64,000 bases of DNA from an uncultured Clostridia bacterium (GTDB lineage Bacteria > Bacillota > Clostridia > Christensenellales > CAG-314), in NCBI GenBank assembly GCA_947628135.1, contig CANQYT010000005.1, positions 42,217-106,216 on the forward strand, given 5' to 3'. The notes beneath the pieces are model-generated. The model saw only the letters and a program-made list of their open reading frames with translations, did no database searches and was not told the DNA's origin. Below, piece by piece: positions 17,552 to 26,278 of the stretch (positions are counted from its first letter, which is position 1; each line of letters begins with the position of its first letter). The position numbers were made by a program, and so were the translations under genes.

Positions 17552-18202
17552 TCAGCCCACCGACGCGTTGACCGTGACGGATTTCAGAATGGATACGAAA
17601 TCGTCCACGTAGTCCTCCGAGCAATCGTAGTAGGAGGCTACACCCGCGCTTGCCATCTTGGCGGAAACGCTGCCGAACTTTTTGAGACTTGCGCGACCCG
17701 TGTCGTTGACGTCCATTCCCAGAGCGACGCGTATCGCCTTGCGGAACATTTTGTTCTCGTTAGGTCCGCCTTTTACGGCGCACTCCATCACTGCGTCGTA
17801 GGTGGGGTTGTCGCCGTTGGGTTCGCCGTCGGAAATGAGTATGATGACGGGAGCGACTGCGTTGGGGTCGGGCTCGCCTCTGCGACCGCCGTTGAGATCG
17901 TCGATGACGGCTTTAAGTCCCGCGCCCGTGGGCGTGCCGCCGTTGAACATATCCGATTCGATGGCGTCCCAATGGTCGAAGTCGTCCAACTCCGTGCGGG
18001 GCATAAGTTCCACCACCTTGCCGTTGAACGCGTCGGAAAAGCCCAACACAACGAAACTTATGCTGAGGTCGTCGTTCTTTTGCGCCTTGATGGCGGGAAT
18101 TGCCTCGGAAACGACCTTTTCCATTGCCGTGTTGACCGCGTCGCCGCGATTGCCGTACATAGATCCCGAGCAGTCAATCAAAAAGTACACCGTTTTGTTC
18201 AT
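17552..18202 (-). CDS. TerY-like VWA-domain protein
   Basis: A 216-residue protein that is almost entirely one von Willebrand A domain. It has an intact MIDAS: DCSGS (10-14), the Thr in GGTPTG (about 90) and the Asp in ISDGEPNG (about 127). Family members bind a divalent metal and act as adaptors. TerY proteins are typically encoded with a PP2C phosphatase and a kinase, the so-called TerY-P triad proposed for tellurite/stress and conflict responses; exactly that order is seen here. AAGGAG precedes the ATG. It is the first gene of the operon, driven by a near-consensus promoter. Confidence 0.88.
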   Translation of the reverse strand: MNKTVYFLIDCSGSMYGNRGDAVNTAMEKVVSEAIPAIKAQKNDDLSISFVVLGFSDAFNGKVVELMPRTELDDFDHWDAIESDMFNGGTPTGAGLKAVIDDLNGGRRGEPDPNAVAPVIILISDGEPNGDNPTYDAVMECAVKGGPNENKMFRKAIRVALGMDVNDTGRASLKKFGSVSAKMASAGVASYYDCSEDYVDDFVSILKSVTVNASVG

Positions 18203-18268
18203 AAATTTTTCTCCTTTTATTTTTTCGATGCGGTAACGATGAACGCGCTATCGCACTTTTCGAATATT

Positions 18269-18297
18269 ATTATAGCATTGTCATTCGGTTAAATCAA
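18269..18297 (-). promoter_or_regulatory. Promoter of the VWA-PP2C-kinase-helicase operon
   Basis: TTGATT (18297-18292), 17-bp spacer, TATAAT (18274-18269). About 60 bases of leader precede the VWA start. Confidence 0.8.
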
Positions 18298-18394
18298 GCG
18301 TTTATAACAAAATTTTTCAACAAAATTGCCCCACTCGGGCAAAAACGCGATATGCGTAAAAAATGAGAAACTTCGCCGCAAGGGCAAGCAACGT

Positions 18395-18424
18395 TTGACA
18401 ACTGCCGCGCTCAAATGGTACAAT
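18395..18424 (+). promoter_or_regulatory. Promoter of udk
   Basis: TTGACA (18395-18400), 18-bp spacer, TACAAT (18419-18424), with GAGGTGA and the ATG at 18444 close behind. Confidence 0.8.
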
Positions 18425-18443
18425 GACTGTGAGGTGACGAAAG

Positions 18444-19064
18444 ATGAGTATTGTTATCGGAATTGCGGGCGGAACGGCGTCGGGCAAAACGACCGTTGCG
18501 GAAAGACTGTTTGAAGCGTTCGGAAACGACGCGGTACTGCTCAGCCACGATTGGTACTACAAACCCAACGACGAACTGACGTTGGAGGAGAGGAGCAAAC
18601 TCAACTACGACCACCCGGACAGTCTGGATACGGGTATGCTTGTGGAACACGTGCGGGAGTTGAAAAAGGGCAACCGAATACTGCACCCCACTTACGACTT
18701 TGCAAATTACCGCAGAAATGCCGAACTGCAACCCACCGACAGCGCAAAGATAATCATCGTGGAGGGCATACTCATCTTTACGGACAGCAAATTGTGCCGT
18801 CTGTGCGACATCAAACTGTTTGTGGACGCTGACGCGGACGTGCGCTTCATCAGACGGCTGAACAGGGACGTAAACGAACGCGGGCGCAGTATGCAATCGG
18901 TGGTAAATCAGTATCTCGGAACGGTCAAACCTATGCACGAACAGTTTGTAGAACCGTCAAAAGCCAAAGCCGACCTCATCATACCGCAGGGCGGACACAA
19001 CGAAATTGCCATTTCTATGATAATTGACGGTATAAAAAAGAAATTGAATTGGGAGAACAGATGA
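18444..19064 (+). CDS. udk: Uridine kinase
   Basis: A 206-residue kinase that phosphorylates uridine and cytidine to UMP/CMP in pyrimidine salvage. The P-loop is GIAGGTASGKTT (7-18). SHDWYYKP matches the family's nucleoside-binding loop, NYDHPDSLD the next motif, and IIIVEGILIF the Walker B strand with RFIRRLNRD as lid. Length fits the family (about 200-215). Its TGA overlaps the next gene's start as ATGA, so the two are translationally coupled. Confidence 0.93.
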   Translation: MSIVIGIAGGTASGKTTVAERLFEAFGNDAVLLSHDWYYKPNDELTLEERSKLNYDHPDSLDTGMLVEHVRELKKGNRILHPTYDFANYRRNAELQPTDSAKIIIVEGILIFTDSKLCRLCDIKLFVDADADVRFIRRLNRDVNERGRSMQSVVNQYLGTVKPMHEQFVEPSKAKADLIIPQGGHNEIAISMIIDGIKKKLNWENR

Positions 19065-19858
19065 AAATACTTTTGGAGCAGGTAGCCAACGCGCGCGATC
19101 TCGGGGGAATACCCACGGCTTACGGCAGGGTGCGGCAAAACAAACTGATACGGTCGGGACATCTGAGCATCGCAAGCGACGGCGACGTAAAGACGTTGCT
19201 TTCCAAAAATTTGCGGCGCGTGATAGACTTGCGGACGCCTGCGGAAATAGCCAACCACCCCGACGTACAAATAGAGGGGGTGGAAATTCTCAACGTATCC
19301 ATAATGAGCGCCACCACCTTCGGGATAAGTTACGAAACGCTGGACGGCGCGGCTATCGCGGTGAAATTGCAGGCGGGAATAGACAGAATGTTGGCGCGGG
19401 GAGAAACTCCGATAGACCATATGCGGATACTTTACCGCAGATTCGCCGAAGACCCGCACAGTCACGAGGGATACGGAAAGTTTTTGCAAACGCTCGCCCA
19501 CTCGCCGACGGAGGGCGCGACGCTGTGGCACTGCACGGGCGGAAAGGACAGATGCGGAACGTGTACCGCACTGCTGCTGCACTGTCTCGGAGCAAGCCGC
19601 GAGGAAGTGATGAAAGACTACCTCGAAACCAACGTGCAGATAGGCGAACACGCGCAGAGCATTCTCGCGAAAGTTCAGCCCTTTGTGGCGGAAGAGCGTT
19701 TGGAATTGGTGAAGTCGATGTTGCTCGTGGAGCAGAGTTATCTGGAAAGTTTTTGGCTGGAAATAGAAAAACGTTTCGGAAGTTTGGACGAATTTATAAA
19801 ACACTGCGGCGTAAGCGACGGGGACATAGCCCAACTGCGCGCGAACTATCTTCAATAA
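19061..19858 (+). CDS. Tyrosine-protein phosphatase (Y_phosphatase3 family)
   Basis: A 265-residue cytoplasmic phosphatase. The N-terminal ARDLGGI and the phrase RVIDLRTPAEI are typical of the bacterial PTP/DSP family. The P-loop is HCTGGKDRCG (about residues 160-169), with the catalytic Cys and Arg present. The start at 19061 overlaps the udk stop as ATGA and has GGGAG upstream; an in-frame ATG at 19049 would overlap udk more. The substrate may be a phosphoprotein or a phosphoinositide-like molecule, and sequence alone does not decide. Confidence 0.85.
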   Translation: MKILLEQVANARDLGGIPTAYGRVRQNKLIRSGHLSIASDGDVKTLLSKNLRRVIDLRTPAEIANHPDVQIEGVEILNVSIMSATTFGISYETLDGAAIAVKLQAGIDRMLARGETPIDHMRILYRRFAEDPHSHEGYGKFLQTLAHSPTEGATLWHCTGGKDRCGTCTALLLHCLGASREEVMKDYLETNVQIGEHAQSILAKVQPFVAEERLELVKSMLLVEQSYLESFWLEIEKRFGSLDEFIKHCGVSDGDIAQLRANYLQ

Positions 19859-19872
19859 AAAGCAATTAAATG

Positions 19873-19907
19873 CGCGGTCTTTCGCAAAGAAAAGAACCGC
19901 GCAAAAA
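19873..19907. terminator. Hairpin between convergent genes
   Basis: GCGCGGT and ACCGCGC pair across a 17-base loop. A-rich sequence lies on both sides, so it may serve either the phosphatase gene or the converging gene. The T-tracts are weak. Confidence 0.4.
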
Positions 19908-19934
19908 AATACGTAAAATTCAAAATTGCCTTCG

Positions 19935-20783
19935 CTATATCTGAAACAGCACGGACTTTTCGGGACTTACGGACAGTACCGTGCGGTGAAACTCCCCTTC
20001 GTCCGCCGCGTTTACGCAGAAACTATACGAAATTTCCCGTACAAATTCCGCCTGTTCGGCGTCGGTAAAACGTACGCAGCGAGCGAATTTGTCCATAGAG
20101 ATTGCCGAAAGGGAGGGATAGATACGCTTGACGTCGTCGTTCCAAAGATACACCGACGGATACAGTTGGCATATATCGGACAAATCGCCCGTAAAAAGCG
20201 TAAACGGTTTCCAATCGAACAGGGACTCCGTTTTGCGCTCGTTGCGAGCGTCCCTTTTCAGCGCGGGCAGATCGTGCAAATACGCCAAACGCCACTCGAA
20301 CTGCCAATCGTACTTCTCGGACTTTACGAAACAGTTGCAAAGGGGCTGCGCGACTTTGTCGGTATATCTGACGGGCGCGCCGCAAACCACGTCGCGGTTT
20401 TTCTTCGCGGCGGAGGCGACCCTGCGAGAAAATTCGGGAAAATCTTTTATCCTCACGGCGTAATCGCCGAAACGTTGCATCAAGGCGGTGGGTCTTACTA
20501 CGTACCCGCCGCCGTCGTTTACTATCAGACGAGTGAAACAGCCGACGTTGCAATATCTGTAAGCCAACGGTCGGTCTACGACGTCGCCCTTTACGTGCGC
20601 GCAAAGTTCGTCGGGCAGGCGTAACTGCCGCGGCGAAAAGGACCGCGCCGCCGCCTCGCCGAAATCGCCCTGTCCCTCGAAACCGTTCTTCCAGAAATAA
20701 CCGAGAGCGTTGAGATAAATTTCACCTCGGACAAACTGCTCCGCAAACGCTTTTTGCAAAAAAAATCTGTAATATTCGATCAT
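19935..20783 (-). CDS. Hypothetical protein, 282 residues
   Basis: I do not recognise this protein. It is soluble and rich in Phe/Tyr/Arg. It opens with FLQKAFAEQFVRGEIYLNALGYFWKNG and then GQGDFGEAA, a layout (F..GEI..n.L.YF.....GD..E) seen in other uncharacterised bacterial proteins. No signal peptide or membrane segment is visible. It starts 21 bp downstream of the cyclophilin stop on the same strand, so the two are probably co-transcribed, but that gives no clear functional hint. Confidence 0.7.
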   Translation of the reverse strand: MIEYYRFFLQKAFAEQFVRGEIYLNALGYFWKNGFEGQGDFGEAAARSFSPRQLRLPDELCAHVKGDVVDRPLAYRYCNVGCFTRLIVNDGGGYVVRPTALMQRFGDYAVRIKDFPEFSRRVASAAKKNRDVVCGAPVRYTDKVAQPLCNCFVKSEKYDWQFEWRLAYLHDLPALKRDARNERKTESLFDWKPFTLFTGDLSDICQLYPSVYLWNDDVKRIYPSLSAISMDKFARCVRFTDAEQAEFVREISYSFCVNAADEGEFHRTVLSVSPEKSVLFQI

Positions 20784-20804
20784 TTTCGGAAAAAACGACC
20801 GCAG

Positions 20805-21329
20805 TCAACGCTTTTCGGGCAGAGGATAGTTTTCTCCGTGGACGTCCACGCGTATCGACGCTATTTTTTGCGCATTGTAGGGACGGTCGCTGAAATCGGT
20901 GTACTCGTCGGCTATCTCGTCCACCACGTCCATACCGCTTGTGACCTTTCCGAAAGCGGCGTAAGCGCCGTCCAGATGGGGCGCGTCGCGATGCATAATG
21001 AAAAACTGACTGCCCGCGCTGTCGGGATCTGCCGCGCGCGCCATACTTATTACTCCGCGGGTGTGCTTCAAAGTGTTGCTTGTGAAGCCGTTTTGCGCAA
21101 ATTCGCCTGCGATGGAATACCCCGGACCGCCCGTGCCCTTTCCCAAAGGACAGCCGCCCTGTATCATAAAGCCGCGAATTACGCGGTGAAATATCAAACC
21201 GTCGTAAAAGCCGCCGTTGGCGAGGGCGATGAAATTGTTGACGGTGTTGGGCGCAACGTCGGGATACAATTCCAACGTGATGGTCTTGCCCGTAGTCATA
21301 GTGATGGTCGCAGTGGGTTTTACTGACAT
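20805..21329 (-). CDS. Cyclophilin-type peptidyl-prolyl cis-trans isomerase
   Basis: A 174-residue cytoplasmic cyclophilin with no signal peptide. Family hallmarks are in order: [30 protein letters not shown] (catalytic Arg), [25 protein letters not shown] and [11 protein letters not shown]. It accelerates proline isomerization during folding. The ATG at 21329, with AAGGAG ten bases upstream, was preferred over an ATG eight codons earlier that overlaps the ribosome-binding site. Confidence 0.93.
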   Translation of the reverse strand: MSVKPTATITMTTGKTITLELYPDVAPNTVNNFIALANGGFYDGLIFHRVIRGFMIQGGCPLGKGTGGPGYSIAGEFAQNGFTSNTLKHTRGVISMARAADPDSAGSQFFIMHRDAPHLDGAYAAFGKVTSGMDVVDEIADEYTDFSDRPYNAQKIASIRVDVHGENYPLPEKR

Positions 21330-21433
21330 AGTTATGTTGCTCCTTGTCGGCATAACAGTCCTTTCGCGGCAACTTGCGCCGCAAATACCGACGGATTTAT
21401 TCTACTACAAATCGCGCGCTTTGGCAAGTACAG

Positions 21434-21463
21434 TTGACTTTGCGCGGCAATTTGCTGTATAAT
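21434..21463 (+). promoter_or_regulatory. Promoter of the M29 aminopeptidase
   Basis: TTGACT (21434-21439), 18-bp spacer, TATAAT (21458-21463), then AAGGAG and the ATG at 21487. Confidence 0.75.
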
Positions 21464-21486
21464 TCAGATACAAGGAGAAAAAAGAT

Positions 21487-22719
21487 ATGCTTACACAAAA
21501 ACAAATGCAAAATTTTGCCGAACTTGCCGTACGCGTGGGCGCAAATATGCAAAAGGGACAGGAAGTAGTGATACGCTGTGACGTGCAGTGCGCGGACTTC
21601 GCTCACCTGATTGCAGAAAAAGCCTACCGTTTCGGCGCGAAATACGTGCGTATCCAATGGCGCGACGAGGCGTTGGAACGTATCAATATGCTCAACGCAA
21701 GCAAAGAGGCGCTTTCGGATATACCCGACTTTCTTGTTGCGGAAAGCAAACACTACATCGAGCGCAAGGTGTGCCTGATAAGTATTTCCGCGGGCGACCC
21801 CAACATAATGAAAGGCTGCGACCCCGACAAGATGCAAGCCGCGTCTCTTGCCTCTATGCAGGCGAACAAAGAGTTCCGCGCGGCAACGATGAGCAACCTT
21901 TTGCGGTGGACGATAGTTTCCATACCCACAAAGGCGTGGGCGGCGCAGGTCTTTCCCAACGACGACCCCGAACAAGCGGTAAACAAAATGTGGGACGCGA
22001 TAGGACATATTATGCGGTTGGATACTCCCGACCCCACCGCCGCTTGGCGCAAACACATAGACACTCTGCACCGCAGGGCGGATTTCCTCAACGCGCACCG
22101 CTTTGAGTACATTCACCTGAAAAACGGCTGCGGTACGGATCTGCGCGTGGGACTTGCGACGGATCACCTGTGGCTTGCCGCGGAGGAAACGGGTCAGGAC
22201 GGCGTTCCGTTTACGGCGAATATGCCCACGGAGGAAGTGTTTACCGCGCCGCACAACCGCAAGATAGACGGCAAAGTGGTAAACGCGCTGCCGCTTGTAA
22301 ACAAAGGAAACGTCATCGACGGGTTCGAAATAGAATTCAAAGAGGGACGAGTGATAAATTACAAAGCAAAAACGGGCTACGACGCGCTGAAAAATATCCT
22401 TACCACCGACGAGGGCGTGCTGTCGCTGGGAGAAATTGCGCTTATCGGCAAGCGGTCGCCCATTGCGGAGAGCGGAATACTGTTTTACAACACGCTGTTC
22501 GACGAAAACGCCAGCTGTCACCTTGCGTTCGGCGCAAGTTACCCCACCACCGTAAAAGGCGGCAACGAAATGACGGAAACGCAACTTGCCGAACACGGAA
22601 TGAATCAAAGTTTGCAACACGTGGACTTTATGGTGGGAACGAAAGATATAGACATAGACGGGATCGGGTTCGACGGGGAAACCGTCGCGCTGTTCCGCGA
22701 CGGTGAGTGGGTGATTTGA
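21487..22719 (+). CDS. M29-family aminopeptidase
   Basis: A 410-residue metallo-aminopeptidase of the AmpS/PepS/aminopeptidase T family. Metal-ligand motifs are visible: TEEVFTAP (Glu), the SGILFYNTLFDENASCHLAFG region (Glu and His) and HVDFMVGTKDIDIDG (His, Asp). Length matches the family (about 400-415). It removes N-terminal residues from peptides in the cytoplasm. It has its own promoter and a good Shine-Dalgarno, and a hairpin follows the gene, so it is probably monocistronic. Confidence 0.92.
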   Translation: MLTQKQMQNFAELAVRVGANMQKGQEVVIRCDVQCADFAHLIAEKAYRFGAKYVRIQWRDEALERINMLNASKEALSDIPDFLVAESKHYIERKVCLISISAGDPNIMKGCDPDKMQAASLASMQANKEFRAATMSNLLRWTIVSIPTKAWAAQVFPNDDPEQAVNKMWDAIGHIMRLDTPDPTAAWRKHIDTLHRRADFLNAHRFEYIHLKNGCGTDLRVGLATDHLWLAAEETGQDGVPFTANMPTEEVFTAPHNRKIDGKVVNALPLVNKGNVIDGFEIEFKEGRVINYKAKTGYDALKNILTTDEGVLSLGEIALIGKRSPIAESGILFYNTLFDENASCHLAFGASYPTTVKGGNEMTETQLAEHGMNQSLQHVDFMVGTKDIDIDGIGFDGETVALFRDGEWVI

Positions 22720-22764
22720 CCCGAAATTTTCGACGACTGCGCACAACGCAAAAAACTACGCGCA

Positions 22765-22800
22765 ACGGGGGTTTGCAACTAAGCAGACCCCCGTCGTTTA
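22765..22800. terminator. Terminator-like hairpin after the aminopeptidase
   Basis: ACGGGGGTTTGC (22765-22776) pairs with GCAGACCCCCGT (22783-22794) around six bases. The stem is strong, but only CGTTTAT follows on the plus strand. Confidence 0.6.
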
Positions 22801-22893
22801 TGCAATAAAATTTCGTCGGACTAAATTCGCACGTCGTTACGCGCGTCGGCGACCCCGTCAAAGGGCAACGCACATATATTGCCGACTTCGCCC

Positions 22894-23343
22894 TTACATT
22901 GCGTCGCCGATCGCCCGACGCGTGCCGAAGTAGACGACAGAGCCTTCCTTGCGAACGTCGAAACCGTCGGCATTCTTGTACGTTTCGGAAAGCCCCTTTA
23001 TCTCATCGGTGTTGGCGTTCCAGAATTTATTTGCGGCGACAGAATCCTTGAAATAGTAGATATAGATGAAATTTTCGGGGACGTCGTCGTTTACTTCCCC
23101 CTTGACGGCGGAAATAACCGCCACAAGTTCGCCAGCGGTAACTTTCATCTCGTCGCTCATTGCGTCCAACTCCGCCTGCGCGTCAAGATCGTTGTCGCCG
23201 ATGATGGCTTCGACGGTGTAATCTTTTTCTTCCAAAGCCTTTTTCGTCGCCTTGGGGTTGTTGGACATTCCGCAGGCGGCAAACGCGGCGACAGCAAAGG
23301 TCAGCGCAAGCGTCAAAGCGATGGCGCAGATATATTTTTTCAT
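22894..23343 (-). CDS. Small exported lipoprotein
   Basis: A 149-residue protein with a lipoprotein signal peptide: MKKY, a hydrophobic core, then the lipobox AFAAC with Cys24 as the predicted lipidated residue. The mature part is mixed alpha/beta, ends DGFDVRKEGSVVYFGT, and has no family I recognise; its alternating YIYYFKD and ANKFWN segments suggest a compact domain. GGAGG precedes the ATG but lies in the 3' arm of a perfect 10-bp hairpin. It follows a small membrane-protein gene on the same strand. Confidence 0.8.
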   Translation of the reverse strand: MKKYICAIALTLALTFAVAAFAACGMSNNPKATKKALEEKDYTVEAIIGDNDLDAQAELDAMSDEMKVTAGELVAVISAVKGEVNDDVPENFIYIYYFKDSVAANKFWNANTDEIKGLSETYKNADGFDVRKEGSVVYFGTRRAIGDAM

Positions 23344-23373
23344 AATAAAACCTCCAAAAGTAACTTTCGGAGG
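23344..23373 (-). terminator. Hairpin that embeds the lipoprotein ribosome-binding site
   Basis: On the minus strand CCTCCGAAAG-TTA-CTTTTGGAGG forms a 10-bp stem with a 3-base loop, then TTTTATT and the ATG. The GGAGG arm is the Shine-Dalgarno of the lipoprotein gene. It can act as terminator, attenuator or translational switch. Confidence 0.6.
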
Positions 23374-23405
23374 TAGTTTGCGCAATTTGCGAAATTTTAT
23401 AAGCG

Positions 23406-23750
23406 TCAACTGTCCAACTCGCTGTGCCGAGAAAGCGCGCGGCTGCCGACGGCGTCCACAATGCGCAACAGCGCGATGAGCCAAGAAAATACGACAAACG
23501 CAAGCACCACGCCCGTAACTATCCAACAGGTAGCCCACTGTTCGAAACCGTTGACGGCGATTTTCTTGTTGAGACGGTAGCCCAACGCAACGAAAAACTG
23601 CGCCGCAAACGCGGCGACCGCTCCGCCGTAAAGGCAGTAACTTGCAACGTCGCAGACGCCGAGCAGGCAACTTGCCGCAACTATACACCCAGCCGCAAGC
23701 GCAATGAGAGGATAAATTGCGGCGCGGCAAATTATTTGTTTGTTGTTCAT
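23406..23750 (-). CDS. Small membrane protein, 114 residues
   Basis: A hydrophobic protein with about three membrane helices (AAIYPLIALAAGCIVAASCLL, YGGAVAAFAAQFFVAL, CWIVTGVVLAFVVFSWLIALL) and a short charged tail. AAGGAGG precedes the ATG. It starts 22 bp after truA and is probably the last member of the ecf-truA operon. I do not recognise a family. Confidence 0.75.
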   Translation of the reverse strand: MNNKQIICRAAIYPLIALAAGCIVAASCLLGVCDVASYCLYGGAVAAFAAQFFVALGYRLNKKIAVNGFEQWATCWIVTGVVLAFVVFSWLIALLRIVDAVGSRALSRHSELDS

Positions 23751-23772
23751 AGTGACCTCCTTAGCCCCGCGT

Positions 23773-24504
23773 TCAGTAAAAAACTTCTTCGAGAGTCAGC
23801 CCCTTGGCGGGCAAAGTACGCAGCCGCAGACGCGTTCCGTTCAGCATTTTTTCCACGTCGGACAAGCCGTATACGCCCCGTCCCACTTCCACGAGCAAAC
23901 CGCACATCAAGCGCACCTGATTGTACAAAAACGCGTTGCCGTTGACGGTGAAACAGGTTACGCCGTCCCGTTCGGTGACGTCGAAACTGTTTACCGTGCG
24001 CACAGTGCCTTTCAAATTGCTGCCCTTTTTCCTGAACGCGACGAAATCGTGCGTTCCCACAAGCAGTTGCGCCGCCTGCCTCATAGCCTCCGTATCCAGC
24101 GGTCTGTACACCTGAGCGTGATTTACGTCCAACGTGGGTCTGCGCACGGGGGAAGCGTATATGCGGTAGCAATAGGTCTTGGACTTGGCGGAAAACCGCG
24201 CGTCGAACTCCTCGCCGACGACTTCGGCGGAAGTTACGGCAACGCTCGCGGGCAGGGCAAGGTTGACTCCCAAACACAGTTTGTAACAATTTACGGCTTT
24301 ATCCGTGGAAAAATGCGCGACCTGTCCCCTTGCGTGAACGCCCGCGTCCGTTCGCCCGGCGGCGTAAATTCGCACGAAATCGCAGCCGAAATAACTGCCC
24401 AAAGCGCGTTCCACCGTATCCTGTACGGTAGGACCGTTGGTCTGACTTTGCCAGCCGCAGAAATCAGTGCCGACGTATTCGATTGTGAGTTTTATCTTTG
24501 TCAT
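23773..24504 (-). CDS. truA: tRNA pseudouridine(38-40) synthase
   Basis: A 243-residue enzyme that isomerizes uridines 38-40 in the tRNA anticodon arm. The catalytic motif AAGRTDAGVHARGQVAHF, with the essential Asp, lies near residue 50. YRIYASPVRRP and NGNAFLYNQVRLM are also family-typical, as is the opening IEYVGTDFCGWQ. Length is normal. It lies 6 bp after ecfT, the conserved order ecfA1-ecfA2-ecfT-truA of Firmicutes. Confidence 0.95.
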   Translation of the reverse strand: MTKIKLTIEYVGTDFCGWQSQTNGPTVQDTVERALGSYFGCDFVRIYAAGRTDAGVHARGQVAHFSTDKAVNCYKLCLGVNLALPASVAVTSAEVVGEEFDARFSAKSKTYCYRIYASPVRRPTLDVNHAQVYRPLDTEAMRQAAQLLVGTHDFVAFRKKGSNLKGTVRTVNSFDVTERDGVTCFTVNGNAFLYNQVRLMCGLLVEVGRGVYGLSDVEKMLNGTRLRLRTLPAKGLTLEEVFY

Positions 24505-24510
24505 AGCCCA

Positions 24511-25374
24511 TCAATAGTAAAGCCAGACGATTCCGCCCCACTTGCTCGACATTCCGTACAGGAGAAACACTCCCGTGAAGAAAATCACCATTACAAGGCT
24601 TGCGACGAGATCGCGCCAAGACAACTTCATCACCCGCATACACGTGCGCTTGGTAGCGCCCTCGTAACAGCGGCTGTTCATAGCGTTGGCAAGTTCCTCC
24701 GCGCGGCGGAAACCGCCCACCAACAACGGAATGAGTATCGGGACGAACGCTTTGGCGCGTTTGACCAACCCGCCCGTGTCGAAATCCGCTCCGCGCGCCT
24801 TTTGAGCGCGTATGATACGGTCCGTTTCCTCTATCAGACTCGGAATGAAACTGAGCGTAAGACTCATAATGAGCGCAAATTCGTGGACGGGAAACTTTAC
24901 CACGCGCAAAGGTTTGAGCAAACTTTCCACCGCGTGGGTAAGATCCACGGGCGTAGTCGTAAGCGTGAGTATGCAAGACCCGACTACAAGGTACACCAAC
25001 CGAAGAAATATCTTGGCGGCGCTTTTCAGTCCGTTGACGTAAATTTCTATCGTGAAACCGTTCCAGGGAGACCACGCCCACAACGGCTGTTCGCTTGCGT
25101 CTGCGCCTTTGGTAAAAAACAGATTGAGTATCGCGGTAAACACCAACAGCACCACTATACCCCTGACGGAGCGCAGCACCGAACGCAGCGGTACGCGCGA
25201 AACAAGCACCACGGCAAGCAAAAGCACCGTCACAAACCCGAACACGACGAAACTCTGTACGAAAAATATCCCCACCATATAAAGCAACGTCAAGACGAGT
25301 TTTATACGCGCGTCCATTTTGTGTACGAAAGAATCGGCGGGATAGTACTGCCCGAAAGTGACGTCTCTAAGCAT
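24511..25374 (-). CDS. ecfT: ECF transporter transmembrane protein EcfT
   Basis: A 287-residue membrane protein, the scaffold of an energy-coupling-factor vitamin/metal transporter. It has about six membrane segments and the two cytoplasmic coupling motifs that contact the ATPases, QKARGADFD and NSRCYEGA. Its start overlaps the ecfA2 stop by 8 bp. No substrate-binding S component is encoded nearby, so it is probably a shared group II module. Confidence 0.94.
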   Translation of the reverse strand: MLRDVTFGQYYPADSFVHKMDARIKLVLTLLYMVGIFFVQSFVVFGFVTVLLLAVVLVSRVPLRSVLRSVRGIVVLLVFTAILNLFFTKGADASEQPLWAWSPWNGFTIEIYVNGLKSAAKIFLRLVYLVVGSCILTLTTTPVDLTHAVESLLKPLRVVKFPVHEFALIMSLTLSFIPSLIEETDRIIRAQKARGADFDTGGLVKRAKAFVPILIPLLVGGFRRAEELANAMNSRCYEGATKRTCMRVMKLSWRDLVASLVMVIFFTGVFLLYGMSSKWGGIVWLYY

Positions 25375-26278
25375 CGCGCGCCTCCTTCAAAGCGACAACG
25401 GCGGCAAGCGTTTCGTCTACCGTCCTGCACTCTTTGGGAAGTACGATACCGCGGCGTTCCAATTCGTTGCAGAACGCAGCCACAGCCGGCACTTCCAGAT
25501 TCATAGATTCGATTTCCTCTTCCATACGGAAAAGGTCGCGCGGGGGCAAATCGAAAGCAATCGCTCCGTCGCGGAAAACGAGGATACGGTTGGCGTTTTC
25601 GTATACTTCGTTCATATCGTGCGACACCATCAGAACGGTGACGCCTTCCGTTTGATTGAGTTTTTTTACAAGTGTAAGAATTTCCGACTTGCCGCGAGGG
25701 TCGAGTCCCGCGGTGGGCTCGTCCAAAACGAGAATTTTCGGCTTCATAGCCAGCACTCCCGCAAGAGCGACGCGGCGCTTTTCTCCGCCGGAAAGGTCGA
25801 ACGGGGACTTGTCCTTTACCTTGGCGAAATCCAACCCGACAAGTTCCAGCGCTTCGCGCGCCATATTCTCGCGTTCGTCCTTGTCTATGCCGAAATTTTT
25901 GAGACCGAAACATACGTCGGCAAGCACCGTGTCGGCGAACAGTTGATATTCGGGGTACTGAAACACCATTCCCACCTGTCTGCGAAGCAGTTTCAGATCG
26001 GGCTTCTTTGCGGACAGATCCTGTCCCAAAACGTTGAGATAGCCGCTCTGCACGCGTATCAACGCGTTGAGGTGCTGAACAAACGTGGTTTTGCCGCTGC
26101 CCGTGTGTCCCACTATCGCGACAAATTCCCCCTGACAAACGGTGAGATCCACATTTATGAGCGCGTGCTTGGCAAATCCCGACTTGGGGTTGTAGATGAA
26201 ATTGAGGTTCTGCGCGAAAATCGCTGCGTTTTGCGGAACGGTGGGCGTAGGCGCGGTCACTTTTTCAGATTTAGGCAT
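25367..26278 (-). CDS. ecfA2: ECF transporter ATPase EcfA2
   Basis: A 303-residue ABC ATPase. Walker A is GHTGSGKTT (about 57), the Q-loop MVFQYPEYQLF, the signature LSGGEKRRVALAG, Walker B ILVLDEP and the switch His in VSHD. The C-terminal region after residue 230 is the EcfA2-type dimerization extension. The start overlaps the end of ecfA1 by 22 bp. It pairs with EcfA1 to power EcfT and S components. Confidence 0.93.
   Translation of the reverse strand: MPKSEKVTAPTPTVPQNAAIFAQNLNFIYNPKSGFAKHALINVDLTVCQGEFVAIVGHTGSGKTTFVQHLNALIRVQSGYLNVLGQDLSAKKPDLKLLRRQVGMVFQYPEYQLFADTVLADVCFGLKNFGIDKDERENMAREALELVGLDFAKVKDKSPFDLSGGEKRRVALAGVLAMKPKILVLDEPTAGLDPRGKSEILTLVKKLNQTEGVTVLMVSHDMNEVYENANRILVFRDGAIAFDLPPRDLFRMEEEIESMNLEVPAVAAFCNELERRGIVLPKECRTVDETLAAVVALKEARDA

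Noticed and set aside
16000..18202. Complete tellurite-resistance (ter) gene cluster
   Set aside because: Only the TerY-type VWA with phosphatase and kinase is present; no TerB, TerC, TerD or TerZ homologue was seen in the window.
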